From Streptomyces cadmiisoli (GTDB taxonomy: Bacteria; Actinomycetota; Actinomycetes; Streptomycetales; Streptomycetaceae): a DNA stretch of 64,000 nucleotides. Location: positions 8,928,001-8,992,000 of the forward strand of contig NZ_CP030073.1 of the NCBI RefSeq assembly GCF_003261055.1. Reading direction: 5' to 3'. The position numbers were made by a program, and so were the translations under genes. The notes beneath the pieces were generated by a model. That model had not been told where the DNA came from and did no database searches. It saw only the letters and a program-made list of their open reading frames with translations. Positions 1 through 8,742 of the stretch are shown piece by piece (within the stretch, counting starts at the first letter, position 1; every line of letters starts with the position of its first letter).

Positions 1-211
1 TGCTGAAGCTGTCGAGTCCGGCGACGCAGTGCATCAGCGTGGACTTGCCGGAGCCCGAAGGGCCCATGATCGCGGTGAACTCGCCCTGTCGGAAGTCCAC
101 GGAGACCCGGTCGAGCGCGACCACCTGGGTCTCACCGTGTCCATAGACTTTGGACAGCTCCGTGGCGCGGGCGGCCACTGTGGTTGCACGGTGGGCGGTG
201 GTAATGGTCAC
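1..211 (-). CDS. ABC transporter ATP-binding protein, N-terminal part
   Basis: The first 70 residues of an ABC ATPase are present; the rest lies beyond the left edge. The Walker A motif GPSGSGKST is followed by LMHCVAGLDS, the pattern of MacB/LolD-type ATPases that power FtsX-like permeases for lipoproteins, peptides or drugs. The GTG start at 211 is preceded by CAGGAGAG at good spacing. The Q-loop, signature and Walker B are outside the window, so the substrate cannot be inferred. A partner permease would be expected downstream, further left. Confidence 0.9.
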   Translation of the reverse strand, partial: MTITTAHRATTVAARATELSKVYGHGETQVVALDRVSVDFRQGEFTAIMGPSGSGKSTLMHCVAGLDSFS

Positions 212-665
212 TTGACGGCTCTCCTGGTGGCGGGTCCTTGGGGACCCCACCATCCTGCTGTCCGCCAGGCCCCCGGATCGTCCGTCTTGGTGCCCGTTCC
301 TGGGGCCCTCTTGGGTCTGACGGCGGTGCCTGCGCGTCCTCCTCTGGTATGACGTCGTCCCCCGGACGGTCGAGGGTGCGCCCTCGGGGTGCGTTTCGTG
401 CCGTCGCGCCGTGCGGGGCGGCCACTCTGTGTCATTCCGGGGCACGGGGCTCGACGCTCGCCCAGCGAGCCACGGTTTGGGCAAGCCAGCGGTCATCGCG
501 CTGACGCACCCTCAGGCATCAGTATGTGCCTGCGCCGTGGTACTGGCCCATAGGTCCAGGGCTTCTGCTGCGTAACGGTAGAAGGAGTGGCCGCGGCGCG
601 TCAGGGATACTCCGTGCGGGCCGGCGCTCGAGAAGTCGGTGTCCGGCCGTCAACTGAACGGCCCG

Positions 666-705
666 CGGGTTCGGAGCAGCCGTCCGAGTGGCTGCTCCGA
701 ACCCG
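666..705. terminator. Strong hairpin after secDF
   Basis: A perfect 16-bp stem (666-681 with 690-705, arm core GGTTCGGAGCAGCC) closes an 8-nt loop. It lies 38 bp beyond the secDF stop, on the side where secDF transcription would end. There is no T-run, as is common for actinobacterial terminators. The remaining 212-742 interval between secDF and the ABC gene shows no other supported gene. Confidence 0.7.
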
Positions 706-742
706 GGCTGCCCCGAAGCAGGTGTGCGATGCCCCGACCACA

Positions 743-3055
743 TCAGGTCACAGCATTGCGCCGGCTCTGACGGGATGGGGGGCCGCCCGTGGTGGTTGCG
801 GGATGAGTCATGTGCGTGCGGTTGTGGATTGCGATGGCGAGGGGCGTGGCGGTGAACATGGAGGAGTAGGTGCCGACTGCGAGGCCGATGAGGAGCGCGA
901 GGGCGAAGTCGGTGAGGGAGTCGCCGCCGAGGACGGCCAGGGCGGTGAGGATGAAGGCCGCGCCGATGCCGGTGTTGACGGTGCGGGGCAGGGTCTGCAG
1001 GAGCGCCTGGTCGCTGATGTGTGAGAGGGGTGCCTTGCGGTTGCGTCGGCTCAGTTCTCTGATGCGGTCGAAGACGACGACGGAGTCGTTGACGGAGTAG
1101 CCGACGACTGTCAGCAGGGCAGCGAGGAAGATGCCGTCGATGGGCTTGCCGAGCCAGGCGAAGATGCCGATGAGGATCACGACGTCATGGGCGAGAGCGG
1201 CGACCGCTGCGGTTCCGAACAGCAAGCGGAAGCGCGCGGCGAGGTAGAGCAGTTGCGCTCCGAGGGCAGTGGCGAGAGCGATGAGGGCTCCGCGGCGCAG
1301 CTCGTCGCCGAGGCTCGGGCCGATGGCCTCGTCGCGGAGCTTGTCCGCGTGCCCGGTCAGATCTCGGATGGCTTCGGTGATTTCGGCAGTCTGAGCGTTG
1401 GTGAGCTGGCTGGTCCGTACGGTGAGTCGGTTGTCTCCGGACGTGTGGACGATGGCGTGGGGGTAGCCGGTGTCGGCGAGTGCGGTTCGGGCCCGGTCGG
1501 GGTCTGCGGGGGTGGCGGTGGCGTATTCGATGAGACGTCCGCCGGTGAATTCGATGCCGAAGTCGAGGCCGCGCAGCGCGATGCCGGAGGCGGCCAGGAC
1601 GAGTGCGGCGGTGGAGGCGGCGAGCCACCGGCGGGGCTGACGCAGCAGGCGTGGGTTCGTGCGGCTCAGACGGTTGCGGACGGTGCCGGCGTGAGCGATG
1701 CCCGTGAGGTGGGGGCGGCGGCGCATGCCGGGACGTGCGACGGCGTGGTCGGCCAGGACGCGGGTGATGACCAGGGCGCTGAACATGGATGCGAGGACAC
1801 CGATGCCCAGGGTGACTCCGAAGCCCCGGACGGGGCCGGAGGCGAGGAAGAACAGCAGGGCGGCGGCGATGAGGGTGGTGATGTTGGAGTCGGCGATCGC
1901 GCTGAAGGCGCCGCGGAATCCGGCGGCCAGGGACGAGCGTGGGGTGGGGCGGTTGCGCGCGGCGTACTCTTCGCGGGCGCGTTCGAAGACGAGTACGTTG
2001 GCATCCACCGCCATGCCGATGGCCAGGACGAATCCGGCGAGTCCGGGCAGGGTGAGGGTGGCTCCCAGGGCGGCAAGGGCGGCGTAGGAGATGAGGCCGT
2101 AGCAGGCCAGGGCCACGGTGGCCAGCGCGCCCATCAGCCTGTAGACGACGATGATGAACAGGGCCGTCAGCGAGGTGCCGATGACGGCGGCCCAGGCGCT
2201 GGCGGAGATGGCTTGCGCGCCGAGGGTGGCGCCGACAGTGCGCTGTTCTACGGTCTCGACCGGCACGGGCAGGGCTCCGCCGTTGATGAGCAGGGCCAGT
2301 TCCCGTGCCTCGTCGGCGCTGAAGGACCCGGTGATCTGCGTGGAGCCGCCCTTGATTCCGGAGCCGCAGGGGACCGACGGGTCGACCTGCGGCGAGGAGA
2401 TGATCTTGTCGTCGAGGGCGATGGCGATCCGGCGGGCCGGGTCTCCTGTCGGGTGACAGGCGGCCTGGCCGGTCAGGTGTGCCCACCCGTTGCGGTCGGG
2501 ACCTTTGAAGTCGATGGTGACGTGCCATCCGGAACCGTTGTGCGCGTCGAACTGTGCGGTGGCCTTCTTGACGTTGTTGCCGGTCAGTGAGGCTGTCTGG
2601 AGGCGGAGGAACTGGCCGGACTCGTCTGCCAGGACGTGCCGGCCGGGCCGTTCGAGCGGGGGCGGGGGAGTGTCGTCGGTGCTGTCGGATGCGCCGAGCA
2701 CCTGGTGGAAGGAGAGCTGAGCGGTGCGGCCGAGGATGTCGGCGGCGTCGCTCGGGTCCTGGACGCCGGGGAGTTCGATAACGATCCGGTTGTCTCCGGA
2801 GCGGGCGATGGTGGGTTCGGTGACGCCGAGTGCGTCGATGCGGCCCCGCAGCACTTGCACGGTGCGGTCCGTGGCCTCGCGGTCGGTCACCTCGCGGTCG
2901 GTGACAGTGGTGTCGGCGGGTCGGGCTTCGAGCACGATCTGTGTGCCGCCGCGCAGATCGAGTCCGAGATGGACGGGCACGGTGAGCGCGACGTACAAGG
3001 ACAGGGCGACGGTGGCGAGGGCGATCAGCCCTCGGATGGGCAGGGATCGTTTCAC
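743..3055 (-). CDS. secDF: Protein-export membrane protein SecDF (fused SecD-SecF)
   Basis: SecDF uses the proton gradient to help pull secreted proteins out of the SecYEG channel. The SecD half shows the D1 motif LGLDLRGGTQIVLEA just after the first membrane segment, the periplasmic P1 region, and the membrane motif GMAVDANVLVFERAREE near residue 350. The SecF half starts near residue 495 with LDFGIEFTGGRL and contains VGYSVNDSVVVFDRIRE. A GTG start at 3055 is preferred because GGAG lies 7 nt upstream; a further in-frame start exists at 3076. About 770 residues matches a SecD-SecF fusion. Streptomyces usually also have separate secD and secF near yajC, so this is probably an accessory paralogue. 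Confidence 0.93.
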   Translation of the reverse strand: MKRSLPIRGLIALATVALSLYVALTVPVHLGLDLRGGTQIVLEARPADTTVTDREVTDREATDRTVQVLRGRIDALGVTEPTIARSGDNRIVIELPGVQDPSDAADILGRTAQLSFHQVLGASDSTDDTPPPPLERPGRHVLADESGQFLRLQTASLTGNNVKKATAQFDAHNGSGWHVTIDFKGPDRNGWAHLTGQAACHPTGDPARRIAIALDDKIISSPQVDPSVPCGSGIKGGSTQITGSFSADEARELALLINGGALPVPVETVEQRTVGATLGAQAISASAWAAVIGTSLTALFIIVVYRLMGALATVALACYGLISYAALAALGATLTLPGLAGFVLAIGMAVDANVLVFERAREEYAARNRPTPRSSLAAGFRGAFSAIADSNITTLIAAALLFFLASGPVRGFGVTLGIGVLASMFSALVITRVLADHAVARPGMRRRPHLTGIAHAGTVRNRLSRTNPRLLRQPRRWLAASTAALVLAASGIALRGLDFGIEFTGGRLIEYATATPADPDRARTALADTGYPHAIVHTSGDNRLTVRTSQLTNAQTAEITEAIRDLTGHADKLRDEAIGPSLGDELRRGALIALATALGAQLLYLAARFRLLFGTAAVAALAHDVVILIGIFAWLGKPIDGIFLAALLTVVGYSVNDSVVVFDRIRELSRRNRKAPLSHISDQALLQTLPRTVNTGIGAAFILTALAVLGGDSLTDFALALLIGLAVGTYSSMFTATPLAIAIHNRTHMTHPATTTGGPPSRQSRRNAVT

Positions 3056-3124
3056 TGGGGGCTCCGACAGGCACACCGCGCCACGAGGATGGCAGCGGTC
3101 AAGGGAAAAGGGGCTGGGGGTGTT

Positions 3125-3535
3125 TCAGGTGCCTGGGGATGAAGGGGGTGCCCGCATGGGGTGTCGGTCTGCCGCCTGCGCGGGGCCGGGCGCGGGGAGT
3201 GCCGGAAGCGGTGTGGAGGTGGGCTGCGGCGGGCCGTCGGCCGTGGGGGAGGGGGCGAGGGCGGCGAGGGCAGGTGGTGAAGGACGTTCGCCGGTGTCGC
3301 CGGGGCTGCGGGTGGTGGCGCTGTGCAGGACGGCGCGGTGCTCGTCGTCCGCGTGAGGTCCGCCGTGGTGCTGAGTCGCCGAGGCCGACGTGAGCATTGC
3401 CCCGTCCGGCACGTGAGGGTGTGTGCTGCCGTACGCCGGTGGGCTGAGCAGGGCGATGAGGACGGCGAACAGGGCAGCGATCACCGCTGGGCCGAGGTGA
3501 CCGGTACGCGCGACGGTGTGCGTGGAGCGAGCCAT
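3125..3535 (-). CDS. Small exported or membrane-anchored hypothetical protein
   Basis: The 136-residue product has one hydrophobic segment near residues 14-33 (GPAVIAALFAVLIALLSPP), then a His-, Pro-, Ser- and Ala-rich tail without a recognised fold. The ATG at 3535 follows GGGGGAGG, a strong ribosome site, so this start is better than one at 3613. It lies between secDF and the two-component system on the same strand, and a terminator-like hairpin separates it from the latter. The His-rich region (TQHHGGPHADDEHR) could bind metal, but that is only a guess. Confidence 0.6.
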   Translation of the reverse strand: MARSTHTVARTGHLGPAVIAALFAVLIALLSPPAYGSTHPHVPDGAMLTSASATQHHGGPHADDEHRAVLHSATTRSPGDTGERPSPPALAALAPSPTADGPPQPTSTPLPALPAPGPAQAADRHPMRAPPSSPGT

Positions 3536-3606
3536 GCCTCCCCCTCTGCGGTCTGTGTCGGTGTGTGTCGGTGCCGTCTGGCGTGCGGTGGGTGGCCGGC
3601 TGTGGG

Positions 3607-3651
3607 GCCTCAAGGTCCCGGCCGGGGAGTGGGCGGCCGGAGCCTTGAGGC
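3607..3651. terminator. Bipartite hairpin after the two-component operon
   Basis: GCCTCAAGG at 3607-3615 pairs with CCTTGAGGC at 3643-3651, and inside them CCGGCC pairs with GGCCGG. The structure starts 13 bp beyond the stop of the response-regulator gene on the minus strand and probably ends the two-component transcript. Confidence 0.7.
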
Positions 3652-3663
3652 GGTCAGGAACCG

Positions 3664-4323
3664 TCAGGGTTCGATCAGGCCGGCCCGGATGGCGTACCGG
3701 GTGAGCTCCAGCCGGTCCCGCAGGCCGAGTTTGTGCAGGAGATTCGCCCGGTGCCGGTGGACGGTCTTGATGCTGATGAAGAGCATCTCGGCGATCTCCT
3801 TGGAGGAATGGCCTTCGGCCACGAGTTTGAGGACCTCCTCCTCGCGGGCGGTCAGCATGCGGTCGGGGGGTTCCTCGCCGTGACGGACGCGGTCGAGGTA
3901 GTTGCGGATCAGGGCGGTGACCGCGCCCGGGTAGAGGAAGGGCTCGTCGCGCATGGCCGCCCGGCAGGCGGCGACCAGGTCGCGGTCGGCCACGGACTTC
4001 AGGACGTATCCGCCGGCGCCGGCTTTGAGAGCCTGGAAGAAGTACTGCTCGTTGTCGTGCATCGTCAGCATCAGCACACGCAGTCCCGGCTTGAGCACGG
4101 CGAGTTCCCGTGCGGCCTGCAGACCGGTCATACGGGGCATGGCGATGTCCAGCACGGCCAGGTCGACGTCGTTGGCGCGGGCCAGGTCGATGGCCTCCGC
4201 GCCGTCACCGGCCTCGGCGACGACCTCGAGGTCCGGTTCGCGGTCGACGATGAGCCGCACACCGCGACGTACCAATGCGTGGTCGTCGGCGAGGAGGATG
4301 CGAACTGTCGGAGTCTGGGTCAT
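3664..4323 (-). CDS. NarL/FixJ-family response regulator
   Basis: This 219-residue regulator has an N-terminal receiver domain with the acidic pocket (LADDH), phospho-acceptor Asp59 (AVLDIAMPRMTG) and the conserved late Lys (GYVLKSVA). A LuxR-type helix-turn-helix occupies about residues 157-216 (LTAREEEVLKLVAEG ... ISIKTVHRHR). Its ATG overlaps the stop of the kinase gene by four bases (ATGA), so the two are translationally coupled and form a cognate pair. The target genes cannot be read from the sequence; the neighbouring envelope genes are candidates. Confidence 0.95.
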   Translation of the reverse strand: MTQTPTVRILLADDHALVRRGVRLIVDREPDLEVVAEAGDGAEAIDLARANDVDLAVLDIAMPRMTGLQAARELAVLKPGLRVLMLTMHDNEQYFFQALKAGAGGYVLKSVADRDLVAACRAAMRDEPFLYPGAVTALIRNYLDRVRHGEEPPDRMLTAREEEVLKLVAEGHSSKEIAEMLFISIKTVHRHRANLLHKLGLRDRLELTRYAIRAGLIEP

Positions 4324-5276
4324 GGTGAGGGCTTTCTGGGGACGGGCACGATCAGCCGGACCTGAGTACCGGTCTTCGGTCGGGAGGTGATGTCGAGCGA
4401 GGCCCCGATGAGCAGGGCGCGCTCGCGCATCCCGCGGATCCCCGCGCCTTCGCGCAGGACGCCGGTTCCGCGGCCGTCGTCGACGACGGCCAGCACCATC
4501 GTGCTGTCGGTGTGGATCAGGCTCACCTCGACCCGGTCCGCCTCGGCGTGCCGGGCCGCGTTGGTCAGGGCCTCCTGGGCGACGCGGTACAGCACCAGCT
4601 CCGTCTGCTCGTCCAGTGAGGGCAGGTCGGGTTCGAAGCGGCGCAGCACACGCAGTCCGGCGTGGGTGGCGAACTCGGTGGTCAGTGACGTCAGGGCGCT
4701 GATCAGACCGAGGTCGTCCAGTACGCCCGGACGGATCCGACGCACCAGGCGGCGTACCTCGTCCAGGCTCTCCCGGGTGATCTCCTGGGCTTGGCGCAGT
4801 TCGCCGCGCAGGGGTTCGTGCGCCTCGTCGGCCGCTCGCTCCAGGCCGAGCAGGATCGCGGTCATGCTCTGGCCGACCTCGTCGTGGAGTTCCTGGGCGA
4901 TTCGGCGGCGTTCACCTTCCTGCGCGAGCAGGACGCGCGCGCTGCTGGTGGCCCGTTCGTGCTCCAGCCTTTCCAGCATGGCGTTGAAGGTGCGGATCAG
5001 CTCGGCGATCTCACCGCGGCCGTGTTCCGGGAGCCGCTGCCCGGGGCGCAGCAGGTCGACGGTGGTCATCAGCGTCGTGAGCCGGTCCAGTGGAGCCAGC
5101 CCGATGCGCAGCAGGGCCGCGTTGGCGACCAGCATGACCACCAGGCCGGCCACGAGGATGACCGCCTCGGTCAGCACGACCGGCACGGAGACGGTCACCG
5201 GGGCCCACAGCAGCAGCGCGGTGGCGGTACTGAGCACCACCGCGTTGAGAGCGAAGATCCGCCAGAACAGGGACAC
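4320..5276 (-). CDS. Sensor histidine kinase (HisKA_3 type)
   Basis: The 318-residue kinase has two membrane segments near residues 8-28 and 32-58, a HAMP-like linker (APLDRLTTLM to about 105), a HisKA_3 dimerisation box with phospho-acceptor His131 (ELHDEVGQ), and an HATPase_c domain with the N box (EALTNAARHA) and G box (DDGRGTG, GIRGMRER). There is almost no external loop, so it may sense a signal in or near the membrane, as LiaS/NarX-like kinases do. The GTG start at 5276 has AAGGAAGG upstream; longer in-frame versions would run into the divergent zinc-finger gene. The regulator gene follows with an ATGA overlap. Confidence 0.9.
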   Translation of the reverse strand: MSLFWRIFALNAVVLSTATALLLWAPVTVSVPVVLTEAVILVAGLVVMLVANAALLRIGLAPLDRLTTLMTTVDLLRPGQRLPEHGRGEIAELIRTFNAMLERLEHERATSSARVLLAQEGERRRIAQELHDEVGQSMTAILLGLERAADEAHEPLRGELRQAQEITRESLDEVRRLVRRIRPGVLDDLGLISALTSLTTEFATHAGLRVLRRFEPDLPSLDEQTELVLYRVAQEALTNAARHAEADRVEVSLIHTDSTMVLAVVDDGRGTGVLREGAGIRGMRERALLIGASLDITSRPKTGTQVRLIVPVPRKPSP

Positions 5277-5655
5277 CGGGATGACGCCTTCCTTGAAATT
5301 GCACGGCTGTGTCTGTCGGTCGCCGCGCACCCCGAGCATGAGCTGTGGCCACTGGTCTTGACCGGACTGCCATCCAGGCTGCCCACCCGCGGCTGAGCTG
5401 TCGATGGGTCCCAGACCCCATTTCCGGGACTCCGTCCTGCCCACGACCCGTTGGGCTGAGGGATGCCCCACAGATGGGTATCGCGCCCGATGGGATTCGC
5501 GCGGCGCATCGGCCACGGTGGGGCCTGACACACCGACCGTGAACCCCGGCAGACACGCCGAAGGCCATGGCCGGGACTCTGCCGTGTCACACCCTCGCCG
5601 TACGTCACCGCTGCTCACAGGCCGTACGTCACCCCTTTTGAGAGAAGGACGCACC

Positions 5656-5982
5656 ATGTCGCTCGATACGCCCCGGACCGAAGCTCGTTCCGAGCGCCTG
5701 ACGGCGCACGAGGCCCGCCAGCGCCTCGAACACGAACGCAACACCCGGCTGACGCAACTGCGGGCCCTCGCAGAGGCCGGACAGAGCGCCGACCAGCACA
5801 TGATGTCGGCGCAGAAGGACACCATCGAGCGTGTCCTCAAGGAGATCGAGGCCGCGTTCACCCGCGTCGACGACGGCAGCTACGGAACCTGCCCGGGCTG
5901 CTCCAAGACCATCCCGGTCGAGCGCCTGGAGATCCTGCCCTACACCCGGTTCTGCGTCCCCTGCCGGCGAACCGAACCCTGA
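5656..5982 (+). CDS. TraR/DksA family zinc-finger protein (first copy)
   Basis: The 108-residue protein has a coiled-coil N-terminal half and a C-terminal C4 zinc finger (CPGCSKTI ... FCVPC), the architecture of DksA/TraR proteins that enter the RNA-polymerase secondary channel. The coiled-coil tip lacks the obvious DxxDxA motif of E. coli DksA, so a direct ppGpp-synergy role is uncertain. The ATG at 5656 follows GAGAGAAGGAC. It is the first of four same-strand genes and is divergent from the two-component operon. Confidence 0.88.
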   Translation: MSLDTPRTEARSERLTAHEARQRLEHERNTRLTQLRALAEAGQSADQHMMSAQKDTIERVLKEIEAAFTRVDDGSYGTCPGCSKTIPVERLEILPYTRFCVPCRRTEP

Positions 5983-6031
5983 CCGCCGACGGCCCATCCC
6001 AAGTCTCCGGCCCTGCCCAAGGGGTGAAGTG

Positions 6032-6403
6032 ATGAACCACCAGATCACCGCCGACCGCGACACGACCTTGTCGCTCGAAGACCTCGCCGCACTCCGCGAA
6101 AACCTGCACGAGCAGCGCCTGTTCCGACAGGAGCAACTGCAGCAGATCGCAGGCGCCGCAACGAATCGCACCCAGGCGCTGCTCGACCGACAGGCCGCGT
6201 CCCAGTTCGAGGTCCACGTCAAGCTCGCCGCGTCCGCCCGCATGGTTCTCGCCGACGTCGAGGCAGCCCTCACGCGCATGGACCAGGGCCGGTACGGCCC
6301 CTGCCAGCTGTGCCGCGGGCCCATCGCCCGGGCACGGTTGATGATCGTGCCACAAGCCCGCTACTGCGCCCGCTGCCAGCAGGTGAGGGAGGCCGGCCGG
6401 TGA
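6032..6403 (+). CDS. TraR/DksA family zinc-finger protein (second copy)
   Basis: A 123-residue paralogue of the preceding gene: helical N-terminal region and a terminal C4 finger (CQLCRGPI ... YCARCQ). The ATG at 6032 has AGGGGTGAAG upstream. The stop overlaps the GTG of the MreB-like gene (GTGA), so the two are coupled. Two tandem DksA-like genes ahead of an actin homologue suggest a stress or growth-control operon, but this is inferred from order only. Confidence 0.88.
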   Translation: MNHQITADRDTTLSLEDLAALRENLHEQRLFRQEQLQQIAGAATNRTQALLDRQAASQFEVHVKLAASARMVLADVEAALTRMDQGRYGPCQLCRGPIARARLMIVPQARYCARCQQVREAGR

Positions 6404-7224
6404 CCAAGACACCCCGGTCCCCGAGCACGAATCCACAGCACCGGCCCTGGCCCCTGTACCGCAAGTGCTCCGGCATCGCCCTCGACCTCGGCAGCTCCCG
6501 CACCCGGGCCTGGATAGCCGGCAGGCGAGGCGTCCTCGACATGCCCACGGTGACCTTCGCCGGTGACGGCGACATCCACCCCATCCAGCGCGGCGCGATC
6601 GTCGACACCCCCGGAACCGCCCGGATGATCGGCCGCCTGCTCGGCCACCGCCTGCCCCGCTTCGGCAGCCGCGTGATCGTCCTGACCGCCCCCGCGCTCG
6701 GAGGAAGCGCGTTTCGGACCGAGGCCCGCACCGCGGTCGAGGTCCTCAGGCCACACACCGTGCTGACCGTCCCCACCCCGCGAGCGGTGGCCGTGGCCGC
6801 CGATGCCGACCTGACCCGGCCCTTGCTCGTCGTCGACCTGGGCGCCCATCTCACGGAGGTCACCCTCCTCGTCGACGGAGCGGTGACCGACGCCCGCCAG
6901 GCCGTGCTGGGCACCAGCGACCTGGACAGTCTCACCCCGTCCACGCGGATCACCGACGTCGTCGTGGCGATGGTGGCCGCGATGCTCGAAGAGGACCCCA
7001 CTACAGAGACATTCGACGCCCTGCGGGCAGGCACTCTCCTGGCCGGCGGGGGCGCCCTGCGCCCCGACATGACCTACCGCCTCGCGGACCAGCTGCACGC
7101 CCCCATCAGGCCCGTGCCCGCTCCCCACACCGCGGCGATCCGCGGCGCCGCGAAACTCCTGGAATCCGCAAGCACCCACCCCTCAGCCCTCGGAACCCCA
7201 GAACCGGCGGCACACCCTCAATGA
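6400..7224 (+). CDS. MreB-like actin-family ATPase
   Basis: The 274-residue protein has actin/Hsp70-fold signatures: a phosphate-1 loop (GIALDLGSSRTRAWIAG), a phosphate-2 loop (LLVVDLGAHLTEVTLL) and a C-terminal adenosine motif (TLLAGGGALRPDM). It is 60-70 residues shorter than canonical MreB (about 340), mainly in the middle, so it may be a divergent single-copy paralogue and not a filament former in cell-wall growth. The GTG start overlaps the upstream stop by four bases. A role with the DksA-like proteins is possible but not shown. Confidence 0.8.
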   Translation: MTKTPRSPSTNPQHRPWPLYRKCSGIALDLGSSRTRAWIAGRRGVLDMPTVTFAGDGDIHPIQRGAIVDTPGTARMIGRLLGHRLPRFGSRVIVLTAPALGGSAFRTEARTAVEVLRPHTVLTVPTPRAVAVAADADLTRPLLVVDLGAHLTEVTLLVDGAVTDARQAVLGTSDLDSLTPSTRITDVVVAMVAAMLEEDPTTETFDALRAGTLLAGGGALRPDMTYRLADQLHAPIRPVPAPHTAAIRGAAKLLESASTHPSALGTPEPAAHPQ

Positions 7225-7290
7225 CATGCCGCCCGCGTCGCCGGCCCTCGGCCGGCATACGCCCACCCCCTATGCGGAAGGAGAGACGCC

Positions 7291-7914
7291 GTGGCCCGCG
7301 CGATTCCCCCGGCACAGCCACCCCCCGAAGAACTCCCTCGCGTTCTGCTGTGGCGATGGCGCCGCAACCCACTGCGCCGCCGCTCCGACCTCGCGCAGGC
7401 GTGGATCGCGCTGTGCCTGTTCCTGGCCGTCCTGGTGATCACGCCCGCCGTGACGTTCCTGGTCGGCGATGTCGCCTTCCGCGATCTGAAGCAGACCGCT
7501 CGGCACGAGGCGCACACGCGGCACTACACCAGCGCCGTCCTCGTCCACGACGCCCCCCGTCACCCCGAACCGGGATCGGACGAGGCGAAGAAGACCCTGT
7601 ACCCGGCCCCCGTCCGCTACACCGACCCCCGCGGGCACACCCGAACTGCGGACACCGACGTCGAACCCGGCCTGCCCGCCGACGCCACCGTCCACGTATG
7701 GGTCACCGACGAGGGACACCTCACCGAGCCGCCCCTCACCCCGGAACAGGTCCGCAGCCGCGCCATGGGCTACGCACTCCTTGCCGCCATGACGGTCCCA
7801 CTCATCGGCGCCGCCGCTTACGGCTACGCCGGCCGTAGGCTGGAGCGGCGCAACCTCGCCGACTGGGACACGGATTGGGCCCGAACCGCGCCTCGGTGGA
7901 CCACCTTCACATGA
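7291..7914 (+). CDS. Rv1733c-family membrane protein
   Basis: The 207-residue protein starts with a Pro-rich stretch and the signature WRWRRNPLRRRSD, then a membrane segment (about residues 38-60), a long external domain, and a second membrane segment near 155-178. This layout and the N-terminal motif match the Rv1733c family, a dormancy-linked membrane protein in mycobacteria and common in Streptomyces. The GTG at 7291 follows GGAAGGAG. It is the last gene of the DksA-DksA-MreB group, with a 66-bp gap. Biochemical function is unknown. Confidence 0.8.
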   Translation: MARAIPPAQPPPEELPRVLLWRWRRNPLRRRSDLAQAWIALCLFLAVLVITPAVTFLVGDVAFRDLKQTARHEAHTRHYTSAVLVHDAPRHPEPGSDEAKKTLYPAPVRYTDPRGHTRTADTDVEPGLPADATVHVWVTDEGHLTEPPLTPEQVRSRAMGYALLAAMTVPLIGAAAYGYAGRRLERRNLADWDTDWARTAPRWTTFT

Positions 7915-8133
7915 CGGCGCTATTCCACGCTCGCCATCAGGCTTACGGCGGAAGCGGACGGCGCTTCGCCCGTTGACCGCGCTCTGCGCGCGATGGCTCA
8001 TCAGGCAACGGACCCGGGGAAGCAGCACGGCGGCGGAGACCGACGAGCGCTCCAAGGCCGTGCCGTGGCGCCAGTGCTTCCCGGTTCGACGGCCGATGCC
8101 GAGGATCCGGCATGCCCCGCTGTTCCTCACGCC

Positions 8134-8175
8134 CTGACGCGTGAGCAGGAAGTGTGCCTCCCGCTCACGCGTCAG
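8134..8175. terminator. 13-bp perfect inverted repeat
   Basis: CTGACGCGTGAGC (8134-8146) pairs perfectly with GCTCACGCGTCAG (8163-8175) around a 16-nt loop. It lies in the 414-bp gap 7915-8328, between the plus-strand DksA/MreB operon and a minus-strand lipoprotein gene, and could end transcription from either side. No convincing gene was found in this gap. Confidence 0.55.
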
Positions 8176-8208
8176 CCACTACGAGTCCTGAGGCCTGTGG
8201 ACCTTCCG

Positions 8209-8248
8209 GATCTAGAAGGATCTAGAAGGATCTAGAAGGATCTAGAAG
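8209..8248. repeat. Four tandem copies of a 10-bp unit
   Basis: The unit GATCTAGAAG is repeated four times without mismatch at 8209, 8219, 8229 and 8239. The unit is AT-richer than its surroundings and each copy contains the palindrome TCTAGA. A 10-bp period places the copies on one face of the helix, which would suit a multi-site protein-binding element, but slippage expansion is an equally good explanation. Confidence 0.9.
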
Positions 8249-8328
8249 TCCATCGCACCCTTGAACTGGGGTGTTGCCACGACCACGAGAACCTCAGGGT
8301 GCCGGCAGGGCGTTGTCGGTGGAGCGTG

Positions 8329-8742
8329 CTAGGCGGTCTTGCAGAAGTCCGAGAGCGCGATGTTGATCTGCTTGGCTTCGGCCGCGGTCACCGCGTGCTC
8401 GCCGCTGCTGAATCGCTGTTGCGCGGTCCGGTCGAGTTCCTGTGCTCCGCCGTTGATGGCCATGCACTGGTTGCGGGCGTTGTCGACGGCGCCGTCCTCG
8501 TCGGTGATGAGTGCGGGGTTGATGTCGAAGAGCGCGGCAAGCAGGCCGTCGCGTACCTTCCCGGTCGGTTCAGGGGGGAGCCCGACGGACGGGGCGGCCT
8601 CCTCGGTGGCCTCCTTCGTCGGGGTGCTGCTGGCGGGCGGCCGGGTGTTGGTCCGGCTGTCACTGCTGTCGTCGCTGCTGGTGCACGCGGTGAGCGTGGC
8701 CAGGGCGGCGAGCAGGACGGCGACGGTGATGGTGCGTTTCAA
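8329..8742 (-). CDS. Putative lipoprotein
   Basis: A short basic start (LKRT), a hydrophobic stretch and the lipobox LTAC predict a lipid-anchored exported protein of 137 residues. A Ser/Thr/Pro linker follows, then a helical C-terminal domain with two Cys residues (NQCMAING, DFCKTA) that could form a disulphide, a layout similar to small DUF732-like proteins. The TTG at 8742 is preferred because GGGGGA lies 7 nt before it; an in-frame ATG at 8757 has no ribosome site. Function unknown. Confidence 0.72.
   Translation of the reverse strand: MKRTITVAVLLAALATLTACTSSDDSSDSRTNTRPPASSTPTKEATEEAAPSVGLPPEPTGKVRDGLLAALFDINPALITDEDGAVDNARNQCMAINGGAQELDRTAQQRFSSGEHAVTAAEAKQINIALSDFCKTA

Noticed and set aside
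1187..2590. Long open frame opposite secDF
   Set aside because: It is the Gly/Asp/Glu-rich antisense of a clear SecDF gene; such frames are common in GC-rich DNA.
8209..8248. CRISPR-like array
   Set aside because: The units are directly adjacent and only 10 bp long, with no spacers.
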